This document shows positions 51,904 to 61,600 of a DNA stretch of 64,000 nucleotides, in pieces. Numbering within the stretch: the stretch's first letter is position 1; each line of letters begins with the position of its first letter. The notes below the pieces were generated by a model. That model was not told the DNA's origin, did no database searches, and was given only the letters and a program-made list of their open reading frames with translations. Origin of the DNA: Micromonospora sp. C95 (lineage in GTDB: Bacteria > Actinomycetota > Actinomycetes > Mycobacteriales > Micromonosporaceae); NCBI RefSeq assembly GCF_018070465.1, contig NZ_JAGPXT010000025.1:1-64000 (forward strand). Direction: 5' to 3'. Position numbers and translations under genes: made by a program.

Positions 51904-52635
51904 GTGCCGGTGTCCTCGACACCGCCGCCGGTGACGGAGCCCGGCGTGCCGCTGCGCGTGCTGTCGTACAACGTCCACGGCCAGCGCGACGACACCGCCG
52001 CGCTGGCCGCCGTGGTGCGCGCGGCGGCACCGGACGTGGTAATCGTCCAGGAGGGACCGCGCCGGTTCCGGTGGCGGGAGAAGTCGGCCGCGCTGGCCGA
52101 GTCGTTCGGCCTGGTGGTCGCCGCCGGTGGGCTGCCGTCACTGGGCAACCTGCTGCTGACCAGCCTCCGGGTACGGGTGACCGGCGCCCGCTGCCGGCGC
52201 TTCCCGCTCACCCCCGGCCGGCACCTGCGCGGCGCCGCGTACGCCGACTGTCGGGTGGGCACCTCGGCCCGGTTCACGGTGGCCGGCTCACACCTGTCCA
52301 CCGATCCGGCGGAGCGTCCCGGCCAGGCCGAGCTGTTCAAGCGGGACCTGACCGCCGCACCTCACCCGGTGATCGCCGCCGCCGATCTGAACGAGGAGCC
52401 GGACGGGCCGGCGTGGCGCACCGTCGCCGATGGGCTGACCGACGCGGCGGTGGCGGCCGACCGGACCGACCGGCTCACCTACTCGTGCGCCGATCCCCGC
52501 CGGCGCATCGACGCGCTGTTCGTCGACGCACGGATCACCGTGGTCGACTACGACGTGCTGGACACCCCACTGGCCCGGCGGGCCAGCGACCACTTCCCGG
52601 TCCTGGTCGACCTGCTGCTGCCCGCCAGCGCCTGA
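51904..52635 (+). CDS. Endonuclease/exonuclease/phosphatase-fold protein
   Basis: A 243-residue metal-dependent phosphoesterase of the EEP superfamily. Motifs in order are RVLSYNVHG (Asn), VVIVQEGP (Glu), AGSHLSTDP (His), AAADLNEEPDG (DxN) and RRASDHFPVLV (SDH), so all catalytic positions are present. It has no signal peptide. It begins two bases after the glucokinase stop, implying co-translation. Substrates in this family range from DNA to inositol phosphates and sphingomyelin, and sequence alone does not choose. It is short, with no extra domains. Confidence 0.88.
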   Translation: MPVSSTPPPVTEPGVPLRVLSYNVHGQRDDTAALAAVVRAAAPDVVIVQEGPRRFRWREKSAALAESFGLVVAAGGLPSLGNLLLTSLRVRVTGARCRRFPLTPGRHLRGAAYADCRVGTSARFTVAGSHLSTDPAERPGQAELFKRDLTAAPHPVIAAADLNEEPDGPAWRTVADGLTDAAVAADRTDRLTYSCADPRRRIDALFVDARITVVDYDVLDTPLARRASDHFPVLVDLLLPASA

Positions 52636-52727
52636 GACCGGCGGCCCGCCGGGCTGGACAACCCGCTCCGTTGTGGAGAGGATTTCGCGCGACCCGGCAC
52701 TCGTGCCGAGACGAAGGAGATCCCCCG

Positions 52728-54134
52728 GTGCCCACCTCCCCCGAGCCCGGCCGCCCAGACCCGGAGACGACCACGCTCGCCCGCGGCCCCGACGGCCGCC
52801 CGGTCTCCGACCGGGGCGACACCGTCTGCGTCATCGGCGCCGGTGCCAGCGGCCTGACCGCCGTGAAGAACCTCGCCGAGCACGGTTTCGGGGTCGACTG
52901 CTACGAACGCGAGACCGGCGTCGCCGGTGCCTGGAACTGGCGGCACGACCGCAGCCCGGTCTACGCCAGCACCCACCTGATCTCGTCGCGGCCGTTCACC
53001 CAGTTCCCCGACTTCCCGATGCCCGACCACTGGCCGGACTACCCGCACCACAGCCAGTTGCTGTCGTACTTCGAGCGCTACGCCGACCACTTCGACCTGC
53101 GCCGGCACATCTGGTTCGGCACCGAGGTGGTGCGCGTCGAGCCGGTCGGCGACGACCGGTGGGACGTCACCACCCGCAGCACCGGCGGCTACGGCCCCGA
53201 GCGCACCTCCCGGTACGCCGCGGTGGTGATCGCCAACGGGCACAACTGGTCGCCGAAGCTGCCCCGCTACGAAGGGCTGGAGCAGTTCCGTGGCGAGGTC
53301 ATGCACGCCTCGTCGTACAAGGACTCGGCGCAGCTGCGCGGCAAGCGGGTGCTGGTGGTGGGGGCCGGCAACACCGGCTGCGACATCGCCGTGGAGGCCG
53401 CCCAGCAGGCGTCCCGGTGTTGGCACTCCACCCGTCGCGGCTACTGGTACGCCCCGAAGTACGTCTTCGGTCGCCCCGCCGACCAGGTGAACGACCTGCT
53501 GCTGGCGCTGCGGGTGCCGCTGCGGGTCCGGCAGTGGCTCTACCACCGGACGCTGCGACTGACCGTCGGTGACCTGACCCGCTTCGGCCTGCCGAAGCCG
53601 GACCACCGGGTCTACGAGACCCACCCGATCGCCAACAGCCTGCTCGTCTACCACGTGGGCCACGGCACCATCACCCCGGTACCGGACATCGCGCGCTTCC
53701 ACCCGCACTCGGTGGAGCTGACCGACGGCCGGCAGATCGACCCGGAACTTGTCGTCTTCGCCACCGGCTACCTGCCCCGCTTCGAGTTCCTCGACGGCAA
53801 GATCCTCGGCGACGACGAGGGGGTCGGCCGGCCCCGGCTGTGGCTCAACGCCCTCGTACCGGACCATCCCACGCTCGCGGTGACCGGGCTGGTCCAACCG
53901 GACTCCGGCATCTTCCCGCTGGCCCACTGGCAGGCCGTGCTCTTCGCCCGGTTGCTGGCCACGCGCGCCAGCCGTCCGGAGCGGGCCGCCGCCTTCGCCG
54001 CCCAGGTACGCGCCGGGGCCGGTGAACGTTACTCGGGGCAGGTGAAGGACTCCACCCGGCACTGGTTCGAGGTCGGGCACGCCGACTACCTGCGCGCGCT
54101 GGAGCGCGCCCTACGTGAGCTGGAGAGCAAGTGA
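52728..54134 (+). CDS. Flavin-containing monooxygenase
   Basis: A 468-residue FAD/NADPH enzyme. The FAD Rossmann motif is CVIGAGASGLTAVKNL near residue 35, the FMO fingerprint FxGxxxHxxxY reads FRGEVMHASSYKD near 185-197 and the NADPH Rossmann motif is VLVVGAGNTGCDIAVE near 206. The late ATG motif VVFATGYLP lies near 345. Such enzymes oxygenate soft nucleophiles (N, S) or carry out Baeyer-Villiger reactions. The GTG start has AAGGAGAT seven bases upstream. Its stop overlaps the next gene, an alpha/beta hydrolase-fold protein, a common partner of Baeyer-Villiger enzymes. Confidence 0.92.
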   Translation: MPTSPEPGRPDPETTTLARGPDGRPVSDRGDTVCVIGAGASGLTAVKNLAEHGFGVDCYERETGVAGAWNWRHDRSPVYASTHLISSRPFTQFPDFPMPDHWPDYPHHSQLLSYFERYADHFDLRRHIWFGTEVVRVEPVGDDRWDVTTRSTGGYGPERTSRYAAVVIANGHNWSPKLPRYEGLEQFRGEVMHASSYKDSAQLRGKRVLVVGAGNTGCDIAVEAAQQASRCWHSTRRGYWYAPKYVFGRPADQVNDLLLALRVPLRVRQWLYHRTLRLTVGDLTRFGLPKPDHRVYETHPIANSLLVYHVGHGTITPVPDIARFHPHSVELTDGRQIDPELVVFATGYLPRFEFLDGKILGDDEGVGRPRLWLNALVPDHPTLAVTGLVQPDSGIFPLAHWQAVLFARLLATRASRPERAAAFAAQVRAGAGERYSGQVKDSTRHWFEVGHADYLRALERALRELESK

Positions 54135-54949
54135 CCGAGCGGGTGATGCGCAGCTGGGAGTGGGCGCGGCCGGTGCGCCCGGTCCGGCGTGAGGTGCTCA
54201 GCGCCGTTCCGGAACTGGAGGAGGGGCGGCCACCACTGCTGCTCGTGCCGGGCTTCGGCCATGGTGCCTGGGCGTACGCGGAGAACTGGCTCGGACATGT
54301 CGCCGCCCGTGGCTTCAGCGCCTACGCGATGAGTCTGCGCGGGCACGGCGGCAGCGCCCCGGCACCGGAGGCCACGCTGCGGGCGTACGCCCACGACGTG
54401 GTTCAGGTGGCGGCGGGTCTGCCGCGCCGGGCGGTGCTGGTGGGGCACGGCGCCGGGGCCCTGGTGGTCGCGCACGCCATGGCCCGCTACCCGGCGCAGG
54501 CGGCCGTGCTGGTGGCGCCGGTGTTCGGCGGTTGGGCGACGTTCGGCACGGCGTTGCGCCGCAACCCGTTCGGCACCCTGCCGGCGGTCTTCGGCGCCGG
54601 GTTGCGGCTCAACCGCAGGCAGCTGTTCAGTGGTGAGCTGCCCGAGGCCGACGCCCGCCGGCACGCCGGGCGGCTGGGGCGGGCGGCCCGGCGGGCCCAG
54701 TGGCAGCTGTTGACCGGCACCGATCCGGAGCCGGCGGTGGGCGATCCGCCGGTGCTGGTGCTGGGTAGCCCGGACGACCGGGTGGTGCCGGCGGCGGCGC
54801 TGAACCGCGCCGCGCGGCGGTACGCCTCGGCTCCGCTGCTCTTTCCCGGCATGGGGCACGACCTGATGCTCGACGCCCGGTGGCGGGAGCCCATCGACGC
54901 GATCCTCGACTGGCTCATCAAGAACCCGGGCCGCGACGACCTCGGCTGA
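54131..54949 (+). CDS. Alpha/beta hydrolase-fold protein lacking the nucleophile
   Basis: A 272-residue alpha/beta hydrolase-fold protein. The oxyanion region is PGFGHGAWAY at 40-49, the acid is in GSPDDRVVPAA and the His in FPGMGHDLML. The nucleophile elbow, normally GxSxG, reads VGHGAGA, so residue 107 is Gly (GGC) instead of Ser (AGC differs by one base). Without a nucleophile, normal ester hydrolysis is not expected; cofactorless dioxygenase, lyase or binding roles are alternatives. The GTG start overlaps the monooxygenase stop by four bases (GTGA). Convergent with otsA, with a 32-base gap. Confidence 0.87.
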   Translation: MTERVMRSWEWARPVRPVRREVLSAVPELEEGRPPLLLVPGFGHGAWAYAENWLGHVAARGFSAYAMSLRGHGGSAPAPEATLRAYAHDVVQVAAGLPRRAVLVGHGAGALVVAHAMARYPAQAAVLVAPVFGGWATFGTALRRNPFGTLPAVFGAGLRLNRRQLFSGELPEADARRHAGRLGRAARRAQWQLLTGTDPEPAVGDPPVLVLGSPDDRVVPAAALNRAARRYASAPLLFPGMGHDLMLDARWREPIDAILDWLIKNPGRDDLG

Positions 54950-54981
54950 GGCGTCGCGGGCGGGGCCCGGCGGGCCCGCTC

Positions 54982-56433
54982 TCAGTTTCCGCCGAGGAGG
55001 GCGAGCATCGACCCGCTCTGATCCAACGTGGACAGGTAGGAGCGGGCCCAGGCTCGGATGTCGTGCTCGTGCAGGTACGCGCGCATGGACCGCATCCGTT
55101 CCCGGACGTCGGCGGGGTTGGCCCGCACCGCCGCGAGCAGGCCCTGCTTGAGCCCCTCCAGGTCGTGCGGATTGACCAGGTACGCCTGGGGCAGCTCGGC
55201 GGCGGCCCCGGCGAACTCGCTGAGCAGCAGCGCGCCGGTGTCGTCGACCCGGGCGGCCACGTACTCCTTGGCGACCAGGTTCATGCCGTCACGCAGCGGG
55301 GTCACCGCCATCACGTCGGCGACCCGGTAGAGCGCGGCCAGTTCGGCGCGGTCGAACGGCTGGGTGAGGTAGTGGATGGCGGGCTCACCGACCCGGCCGA
55401 ACTCCCCGTTGATCCGCCCGACCTCCCGCTCCACCCGGTCCCGCAGGATCTGATACTGGCTGACCCGTTCCCGGCTGGGCACCGCCACCTGCACCAGCAC
55501 CGTGTCGCGGACCTTGACGTGCCCGCCGGCCAGCAACTCGCTGTACGCCTTGAGCCGCTGCTCGATGCCCTTGGTGTAGTCCATCCGGTCGACGCTGAGG
55601 ATCACCTGGTCGGGACTGCCCAGATCGTGGCGCAGCCGGCGCGCCCGGTCGGCCACGTCCGGGCGGTCGGCCAGCGCGGCCATCTCGACGGTGTCGATCG
55701 ACACCGGGAACGCGCCGATGCGCACCACCCGGTCCTCGATGCCGATCCGTCGGTCGGTGGCCGGCAACCCCAGCACCTTCGTGACCAGCTGGGCGAAGTT
55801 GTGCGCCGCCTGGGCGCGCTGGAAGCCGACCAGGTCGGCGCCGAGCATCCCGCGCAGCAACTCGGCCCGGCGGGGCAGTTGCATGAACAGCTCCGGCGGC
55901 GGGAAGGGCACGTGCAGGAAGAAGCCGATGCGCAGGTCGGGCCGCAGCGTGCGGAGCAGCCCCGGCACCAGTTGCAGGTGGTAGTCCTGCACCCAGACGA
56001 CCGCGCCGGGCTCGGCGACCTGCGCGGTCGCCTCGGCGAACCGCTTGTTGACCCGCAGGTAGGCGTCCCACCAGCGCCGATGGTGCTGCGGCTGCTCCAC
56101 CGCGTCGTGATAGATCGGCCAGAGGGTCGCGTTGGCGAAACCCTCGTAGTGGTCGCGCAGGTCTTCGCCGCTGAGCGGCACGGAGTGCATCCGTACCCCG
56201 TCGATGTCGGGCAGCTCGGGCGCGGGGCCGGTCCCGCCGGCCCAGCCGACCCAGGTCGCGGGGGTGTGGCGCAACAGCGGGTGCAGCGCGCTGACCAGCC
56301 CACCGGGGCTGCGTCGCCACTCGCAGGCACCGTCGGGTGCCACGCTGTCGTCGATGGGTAGGCGGTTGGCCACCACCACGAGGGAACTCTGTCGCATCTC
56401 GGGCATTCCGATCAGCAGGGGAGTGACCGCCAC
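54982..56433 (-). CDS. otsA: Trehalose-6-phosphate synthase OtsA
   Basis: A 483-residue GT20 enzyme making trehalose-6-phosphate from UDP-glucose and glucose-6-phosphate. Signatures are VVVANRLPIDD at 18-28, GWAGGTGP near 64, VWVQDYHLQLVP near 147, FFLHVPFPP near 172, VDRMDYTKGIEQRL near 282 and RDGMNLVAKEYVA near 385. The start is uncertain: a GTG at 56431-56433 gives the longest frame, while ATGs at 56404-56406 and 56395-56397 (MRQSSLVVVANRLP) lie closer to the family start. No otsB phosphatase gene is adjacent. Trehalose serves stress protection and cell-wall glycolipids. Confidence 0.93.
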   Translation of the reverse strand: MAVTPLLIGMPEMRQSSLVVVANRLPIDDSVAPDGACEWRRSPGGLVSALHPLLRHTPATWVGWAGGTGPAPELPDIDGVRMHSVPLSGEDLRDHYEGFANATLWPIYHDAVEQPQHHRRWWDAYLRVNKRFAEATAQVAEPGAVVWVQDYHLQLVPGLLRTLRPDLRIGFFLHVPFPPPELFMQLPRRAELLRGMLGADLVGFQRAQAAHNFAQLVTKVLGLPATDRRIGIEDRVVRIGAFPVSIDTVEMAALADRPDVADRARRLRHDLGSPDQVILSVDRMDYTKGIEQRLKAYSELLAGGHVKVRDTVLVQVAVPSRERVSQYQILRDRVEREVGRINGEFGRVGEPAIHYLTQPFDRAELAALYRVADVMAVTPLRDGMNLVAKEYVAARVDDTGALLLSEFAGAAAELPQAYLVNPHDLEGLKQGLLAAVRANPADVRERMRSMRAYLHEHDIRAWARSYLSTLDQSGSMLALLGGN

Positions 56434-56486
56434 GAGGGAGGAACAACCGGGCAGTCGGCGGGTGACGTGACGTACTGCGGTATTCC

Positions 56487-56497
56487 TACTGACAGTA
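56487..56497 (-). promoter_or_regulatory. Palindrome in the otsA upstream region
   Basis: TACTGACAGTA is a perfect 11-base palindrome in an A/T-rich patch (about 56479-56515) 54 bases before the otsA GTG. The patch is a likely promoter area, and the palindrome could be an operator. Confidence 0.35.
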
Positions 56498-56572
56498 AGT
56501 TACACCACTGTTACGCGCGTCGGCACGGGCGGTCGCCGTCCCGGTATCCGGACGGCTACCCTGCGCGCCGGC

Positions 56573-57418
56573 TCAGACGACGGCACCGTCGTCCGGGTCG
56601 CGGTCGTCGGCGTCGCCGGGCCGCAGCCGCCACACCAGCGTGACGAAGCCGGCGAGAATGCCGGTGAAGCCGAGCAGCGTGACGATGCCCTGGTCGGCGG
56701 GGAGCAGCTCGGGGAAGAGGAAGAGCACGAAGCCGAGCAGCACGGCGAGGATGCCGGCCAGCGCGAACTTCGACACCCGGGGCAGCGGAGGTGGCGGCGG
56801 CGGTACGTAGCGCTCGGCGTCGTCCGGCTCGTCGGGCAGCTCCGCGCCGAAGGTGTCCAGACCGTCCAGCAGCGACGGGCCCTCACCGTCGCGGGGCCCC
56901 CGCCCCACCGAGACACCGGAGATGTCGGCGGCGTACGGCAGCCGGCGTAGGTCGGTGGCGGTCGGGCCGGGCTCCTCGGTGCCCGGCCGGGTGGCGGTGG
57001 CCGTGCCGCCCCGCCCAGCCGGGTCGTCCACGTTCTCGGCGGCGGGCCACGGGTGGTCGCCGGTGTCCGGCGGGGTGTGGAAGCCAGCGACGATCCGTTC
57101 CCACTCGGCGTCGATGTCCGGTTCGCCGCCGACCCGGGCGTTGCCGGTCTCGTCGGCGAGCTGGCTGAGGTAGTCGCGGGCGGTGCTCAGGTGCGAGCGG
57201 TCCACGTAGAGCCGGTCCACCGGTCGGGGCGGCACGGTGGTGGTGCGGGTGACCGGGTTCAGGTCGGCCGACGGTTGCAGGTAGGCGGCGATCCCGCCGG
57301 CGGCCAGCACGTCGAGCAGGTGCTCCCCGACGCGCGGGTCGACATCACCGGCGATGGCGTACTCGCTCGCGTCGAGACCGTTGTCCCGCCGTCCCCGGCG
57401 GGCTCCACCCGCTGACAC
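56573..57418 (-). CDS. Hypothetical membrane protein with DUF2007-like N-terminus
   Basis: A 281-residue protein. Residues 15-85 resemble a DUF2007-type module (DVDPRVGEHLLDVLAAGGIAAYL, then the strand RLYVDRSHLSTARDYLSQLAD). The middle (100-215) is acidic, Pro/Thr-rich and disordered, ending in a polyproline run. Two C-terminal helices (about 220-240 and 248-265: FALAGILAVLLGFVLFLFP, VTLLGFTGILAGFVTLVW) anchor it, so the soluble part faces the cytoplasm. It starts at a GTG (57416-57418). It is upstream of otsA on the same strand, 139 bases away. Function unknown. Confidence 0.78.
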   Translation of the reverse strand: MSAGGARRGRRDNGLDASEYAIAGDVDPRVGEHLLDVLAAGGIAAYLQPSADLNPVTRTTTVPPRPVDRLYVDRSHLSTARDYLSQLADETGNARVGGEPDIDAEWERIVAGFHTPPDTGDHPWPAAENVDDPAGRGGTATATRPGTEEPGPTATDLRRLPYAADISGVSVGRGPRDGEGPSLLDGLDTFGAELPDEPDDAERYVPPPPPPLPRVSKFALAGILAVLLGFVLFLFPELLPADQGIVTLLGFTGILAGFVTLVWRLRPGDADDRDPDDGAVV

Positions 57419-57926
57419 CGACCATCCTCCTCATCGCGCCACCGGCGCGCCCCGCACGCCCCGTGCCCTGAATCGTGACACGTCGAGGGCGGGTTCGGGG
57501 AGTGCCTTGTGGCGCGGCGTACGGCCACCGGGCCCGGCCGATGGCCACAGCCGTCACTGTCGCACCGCTTGTCTGCCAGGCGGCGACCCTCGGTGACGGC
57601 GACCCAGCGTGAGCGGATCCGCCTGGGCCCCATCTACCCACCGCCGCCTTTGCTCTGCTTCAACCGACGCACAGCCGCTTGACCAGGTCGGATGGCGCCA
57701 GCGGAAGCGAGGCACCGGCTGACATCCGACACGGAAGGTGCCTGTTGCGTGGGTTGAAGCAGAGCAAAGCGCGGAGACGGGGGTACGGAGGGGGAGCGGC
57801 CAACACCGAACGTGACGGGCGATTTCGGGCCGAGCGTCCGTTGCCGGGGCCGGCCGGCGGTTCGTAGGCTCGGTCCACGATCACCCGGTCCGGCGCGGTC
57901 CGCGGTGAGCAACACCTGGGGAGAGG
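57419..57926. other. Divergent intergenic region with a structured inverted repeat
   Basis: 508 bases between the leftward membrane protein gene (start 57418) and the rightward acyltransferase gene (start 57927). No gene is supported. The promoters for both must lie here. Its main feature is the inverted repeat at 57648-57769. Confidence 0.6.
57648..57769. repeat. 122 bp nested inverted repeat (MITE-like or structured RNA)
   Basis: Perfect 18-base arms (CTTTGCTCTGCTTCAACC at 57648-57665 and its complement at 57752-57769) enclose 86 bases. The stem can extend inward through ACGCA/TGCGT (57667-57671 with 57746-57750). Inside are GTCGGATG/CATCCGAC (57687-57694 with 57723-57730) and an alternative AGGCACC/GGTGCCT pair (57710-57716 with 57737-57743). 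As it lies between divergent genes it is not simply a terminator. A miniature transposable element, small RNA gene or protein binding site are all open. Confidence 0.8.
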
Positions 57927-58643
57927 ATGCCGGTGCTCTACTGGCTGCTGAAGTACGTGCTGCTCGGCCCGCTGTTGCGGCTCATCTTCCGGCCGCGGGT
58001 GGAAGGGCTGCACCACGTACCGGCGACCGGTCCGGTCATCCTGGCCAGCAACCATCTCTCCTTCTCCGACTCGATCTTCACCCCGCTGATCGTGCCTCGG
58101 AAGGTCACCTTCGTGGCCAAGGCGGAGTACTTCACCGGTAAGGGGATCAAGGGCTGGTTGACCAAGATGTTCTTCACCGGAACCGGCACCATCCCGGTGG
58201 ACCGCTCCGGTGGCCGGGCCGCCCGTGCCGCATTGGACACCCAGCTGACGGTGCTGCGCTCCGGTGGCGTCGCCGGCATCTACCCGGAGGGCACCCGTTC
58301 GCCCGACGGTCGGCTCTACCGGGGCAAGACCGGGGTGGCCCGGCTGGCGCTGGAGAGCGGTGCGTCGGTGGTGCCGGTGGCGATGCTCAACCTGGACGAG
58401 ATCCAGCCGCCGGGCCAGCTCATCCCGAACCTGGCCCGGGTCCGGATCCGCTTCGGACCGCCGCTGGACTTCTCCCGATACGCCGGGCTGGCCGGTGACC
58501 GGTTCGTCGAGCGGGCGGTCACCGACGAGATCATGTACGAGTTGATGGAGCTCTCCGGCCGGGAGTACGTCGACGTCTACGCCCAGCAGCTCAAGACCCA
58601 GCCCACCCCGACGAGCGCGCCGGCCACTCCGGTAGCGGCCTGA
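57927..58643 (+). CDS. PlsC-type 1-acyl-glycerol-3-phosphate acyltransferase
   Basis: A 238-residue membrane-associated acyltransferase. The catalytic HxxxxD motif is SNHLSFSD near residue 41, the glycerol phosphate-binding motif YPEGTRSPDGRLYRG lies near 115 and the PVAMLNLD block near 151. A short N-terminal hydrophobic segment (YWLLKYVLLGPLLRLIF) associates it with the membrane. It transfers acyl chains to lysophosphatidate or a related glycolipid; the mycobacterial neighbour Rv2182c is comparable. The last 15 residues are a Pro/Thr/Ala tail. Convergent with the large cyclase gene. Confidence 0.9.
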   Translation: MPVLYWLLKYVLLGPLLRLIFRPRVEGLHHVPATGPVILASNHLSFSDSIFTPLIVPRKVTFVAKAEYFTGKGIKGWLTKMFFTGTGTIPVDRSGGRAARAALDTQLTVLRSGGVAGIYPEGTRSPDGRLYRGKTGVARLALESGASVVPVAMLNLDEIQPPGQLIPNLARVRIRFGPPLDFSRYAGLAGDRFVERAVTDEIMYELMELSGREYVDVYAQQLKTQPTPTSAPATPVAA

Positions 58644-58684
58644 GCGACCCAGCCGGGACGGCCGGCCGCCGGAGCGCGTCAGGG

Positions 58685-61600
58685 TCAGGAGGCGAGGATC
58701 TGCGCGGCGTCGTCGGGCGGGTGGGTCAGGGCGAGCAGGCCCGGAGCGGCGTTGCGGTGCGCGAAGGCGCGCAACTCGGCCAGGGGCGCGTCGGCCGCCG
58801 CGTGGTCGCCGGCGGCGGCCAGTTCGCGTACCGCGAAGGTCAGCGCCAGCATCCGGTCGGTGACGTCGGGAATGCCGGCGTAGATCTCGGCGGCGGCAAG
58901 GTGCAGCTCGGCGGCGTGCCGGTGGTTGTCGTCGAACCCGGCCAGCGCGCCGGTCACGGTCCGCAGCGCCGCCTCCGACCAGGGCGTACGGTGGCCGACC
59001 CGGTCGAGCATGGCGCGTACCCGGGCCGCGGGCTTGCGCCCGGCGAGGCTGGCCGCCCAGCCGGCCGCCGCGATCCACTCGCCACTGGCCAGCGCCGGCA
59101 CCGCCGTCCACGACTCGGCCAGCTCGTCGACGAGCGCGGCGGCCTCGTCGAGGCGACCCTGTACCGCCCGGCACAACGCCCCCATCGCGAGCATCGTCCA
59201 GTGCAGCCGGTGGAAGCCGCCGCGTCGTGCGGTGTCCAACGCGGCGGCCACGTCGTCGCGCGGCGGCGCCCCGTCCGGCGCCCCGTCCGCGGGTGGGCCT
59301 GGCGGCACCGGCTGGCCACGCAGCACCAGCAGGCACGACCGCAGGCCGCGCACCTGCATGTCCCAGCTGCCGGTGGGGGTGTTCATGCAGGCCTCGGCGG
59401 CGGTGAGCAGCCGGTCGAAGTCGCCCTCGAACCAGGCGCGCGTCGCCTCACTCGAGTAACTGGTCGTCAGGGTCTGCCCGCTCGCGGTGCGTGCCGGGGC
59501 TGCTGCCAGCAGCGCGTCGGAGCGTACCCAGTCGCCCTCCTCGCAGACGGCGTAGGCGAGGTTCTGGGTGGCCCGGGGCAACGCGAGCAGCTGACCGGCC
59601 CGGCTGGACTCCACGATCGCGTACAACTCGTCGAGCCCCGCCCGCTCGCCGGCCTGGTACCGGGCGGTGGCCGCGGTGATCCGGGCGTTGGTGCGGATCT
59701 CGGTCAGCCCGAGCCGATCACCGATCGCCGCGGCCGTGTCGGCCGCCGCGACGGCCGGATCACGCTCGTAGTTGAGCATGTGCAGCCGCCCCAGCTCGGC
59801 GAAGGCGTCGGCCTTCTGCGGGCTGTCCGGCAGCGGGTCGAACAGCCGTACCGCCCGGTCCAGACAGGCCAGTGCCGCCGGCCGGTCGGCCCGCAGCCAC
59901 GCCGCCTGGCCGAGCAGCGTCCAGGCCCGCGCCGCGCACGCCTCGTCGCCGTACGCGAGCAGCCGCTCGGCGAGCGCCTGCACCTGCTCCGGTCCACCGC
60001 CGGAGAGGAAGGCGTTGCCGTCGCGGTGAAACGAGATCTCGGTACTGAGCAGCTCCAACTGGAGCCGGCCCACCGGATCGGAGTCGTCGGCCAGGCCGAG
60101 TGCCCGCGCCGCATGGCCGGCGGCGGCGTCCAGCCCGTGCAGCGCGTACGCCCGGCGGGCCGCCCGGTGCAGCGCGGCCCGGGCCGGCGCGGCGTACCGG
60201 CGGGTCTCCATGCCCAACGAGCGGGCGATCTCGTGCGCCGCCCAGCGGTGGTGGGCCAGCACCTCGGCCAGGTCGGTGTCCCGGCTCTGCGACAGGGTGT
60301 CCAACCAGTCGGCGGTGCGCTCGTGCCGGGCCACCCGCTCGGTCCGGGGCAGCCGCTGGTAACACACGTCGCGGACCAGGACGTGCCGGAAGCGGTACTC
60401 AGGCTGACCGGCCATCGTGGAGGCGGCCTGCTCGTGGACGAAGTCCCGCTGTTCCAGCCGACGCAGGGCACGCTCGACGGACTCGACCGGCTGGCCGACG
60501 GCGGCGGCCACCGCGCCCGGCCAGAACTGCACCCCGACCACTGCGGCGGCCAGCAGCACCGCCCGGTCCTTGGCGTCGAGCAGGTCGACCCGGTTGGCGA
60601 TGACCGCGTGCACGCTCTCCGGCATCGGCAGGTCCAGGTGTTTCTCCAGCGACCAGCCGCGCCCGGACTGCCGCAGCGCCCCCTGCTCGATAAGCATCCG
60701 GACGTACTCGTGGGCGTAGAGCGGATTGCCTCCGGCCACCTCGATCAGCGGGGTCAGCAGGTCGGCGGAGAACGCGGCCTGGCCGAACATGTGCGCGTAC
60801 AACGCGGCGATGCCGGTGTCCCGCAACGGCGGCAGGGCGATGGTGACCGAACCGGTGATGGTCCCCGCCCAGCTCGGATCCCGGTCGACAAGCTCGGGGC
60901 GGGCGGTGCACAGCAGCAGCAGCGGCACGTCCCGGGCCGCCGCGCCCAGCAACTCCACGAACCGCAGCATCGCGTCGTCGGCCCAGTGCAGATCCTCGAA
61001 GACCAGCACGGTGGGGCGACGGGCCGCCAGCGCCAGCAGGAACCGCCGCCACGCCGATTCCGCCTCCTCCGCCGGCAACGGGTTGCCGGCCAGCCCGACC
61101 AGCGGACGCAGCGCGTCGACCACCCGGTCCCGCTCGGCGACGCCGACCAGCTCGCCGACGGCGGCGGTGAGTCGTTGCGCGGCGCTGACTGCCGGATCGG
61201 TGTCGAGGATGCCCGCCTCGGCCTTGACGATGTCGGCAAGCGCGGCGAACGTGACGTTCTCGCCGAACGGTGGACATCTGCCGATCCGCCAGGTCAGCGG
61301 CTCGTCCACCAGCCGACCGGTGTGCCGGTGCAACTCGCGGACCAGCCGGCTCTTGCCGATGCCGGCCCGACCGAAGACGGTCACCACCTGGGGTCGACGG
61401 TCGCGCAGGCTGCGGTGCAGGGCGTTGACCAGCATGCCCAGCTCGTGCTCCCGGTCGATCAGGGGGGTGGTATCCGGTTCCCGATCGGTGGGCTGTTGGC
61501 GTACGGCGGACCGGGCCAGCCACACCTCGGTCGGTGCCGAGCGGCCGCGCAGGGTGACGGAGGGCTGCTCGTCGTACCGGATGGTGTCCCGGGTCAGCGC

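Noticed and set aside
54956..54979. Terminator between the alpha/beta hydrolase and otsA genes
   Set aside because: GCGGGC/GCCCGC arms of six bases with GGGCCC palindromes inside give many competing short pairings; too weak to list beside the clear hairpins.
57660..59336. 558-codon minus-strand frame over plsC
   Set aside because: It is antisense to a clear PlsC gene and has the Arg/Ala/Pro/Gly-rich composition of shadow frames in GC-rich DNA.
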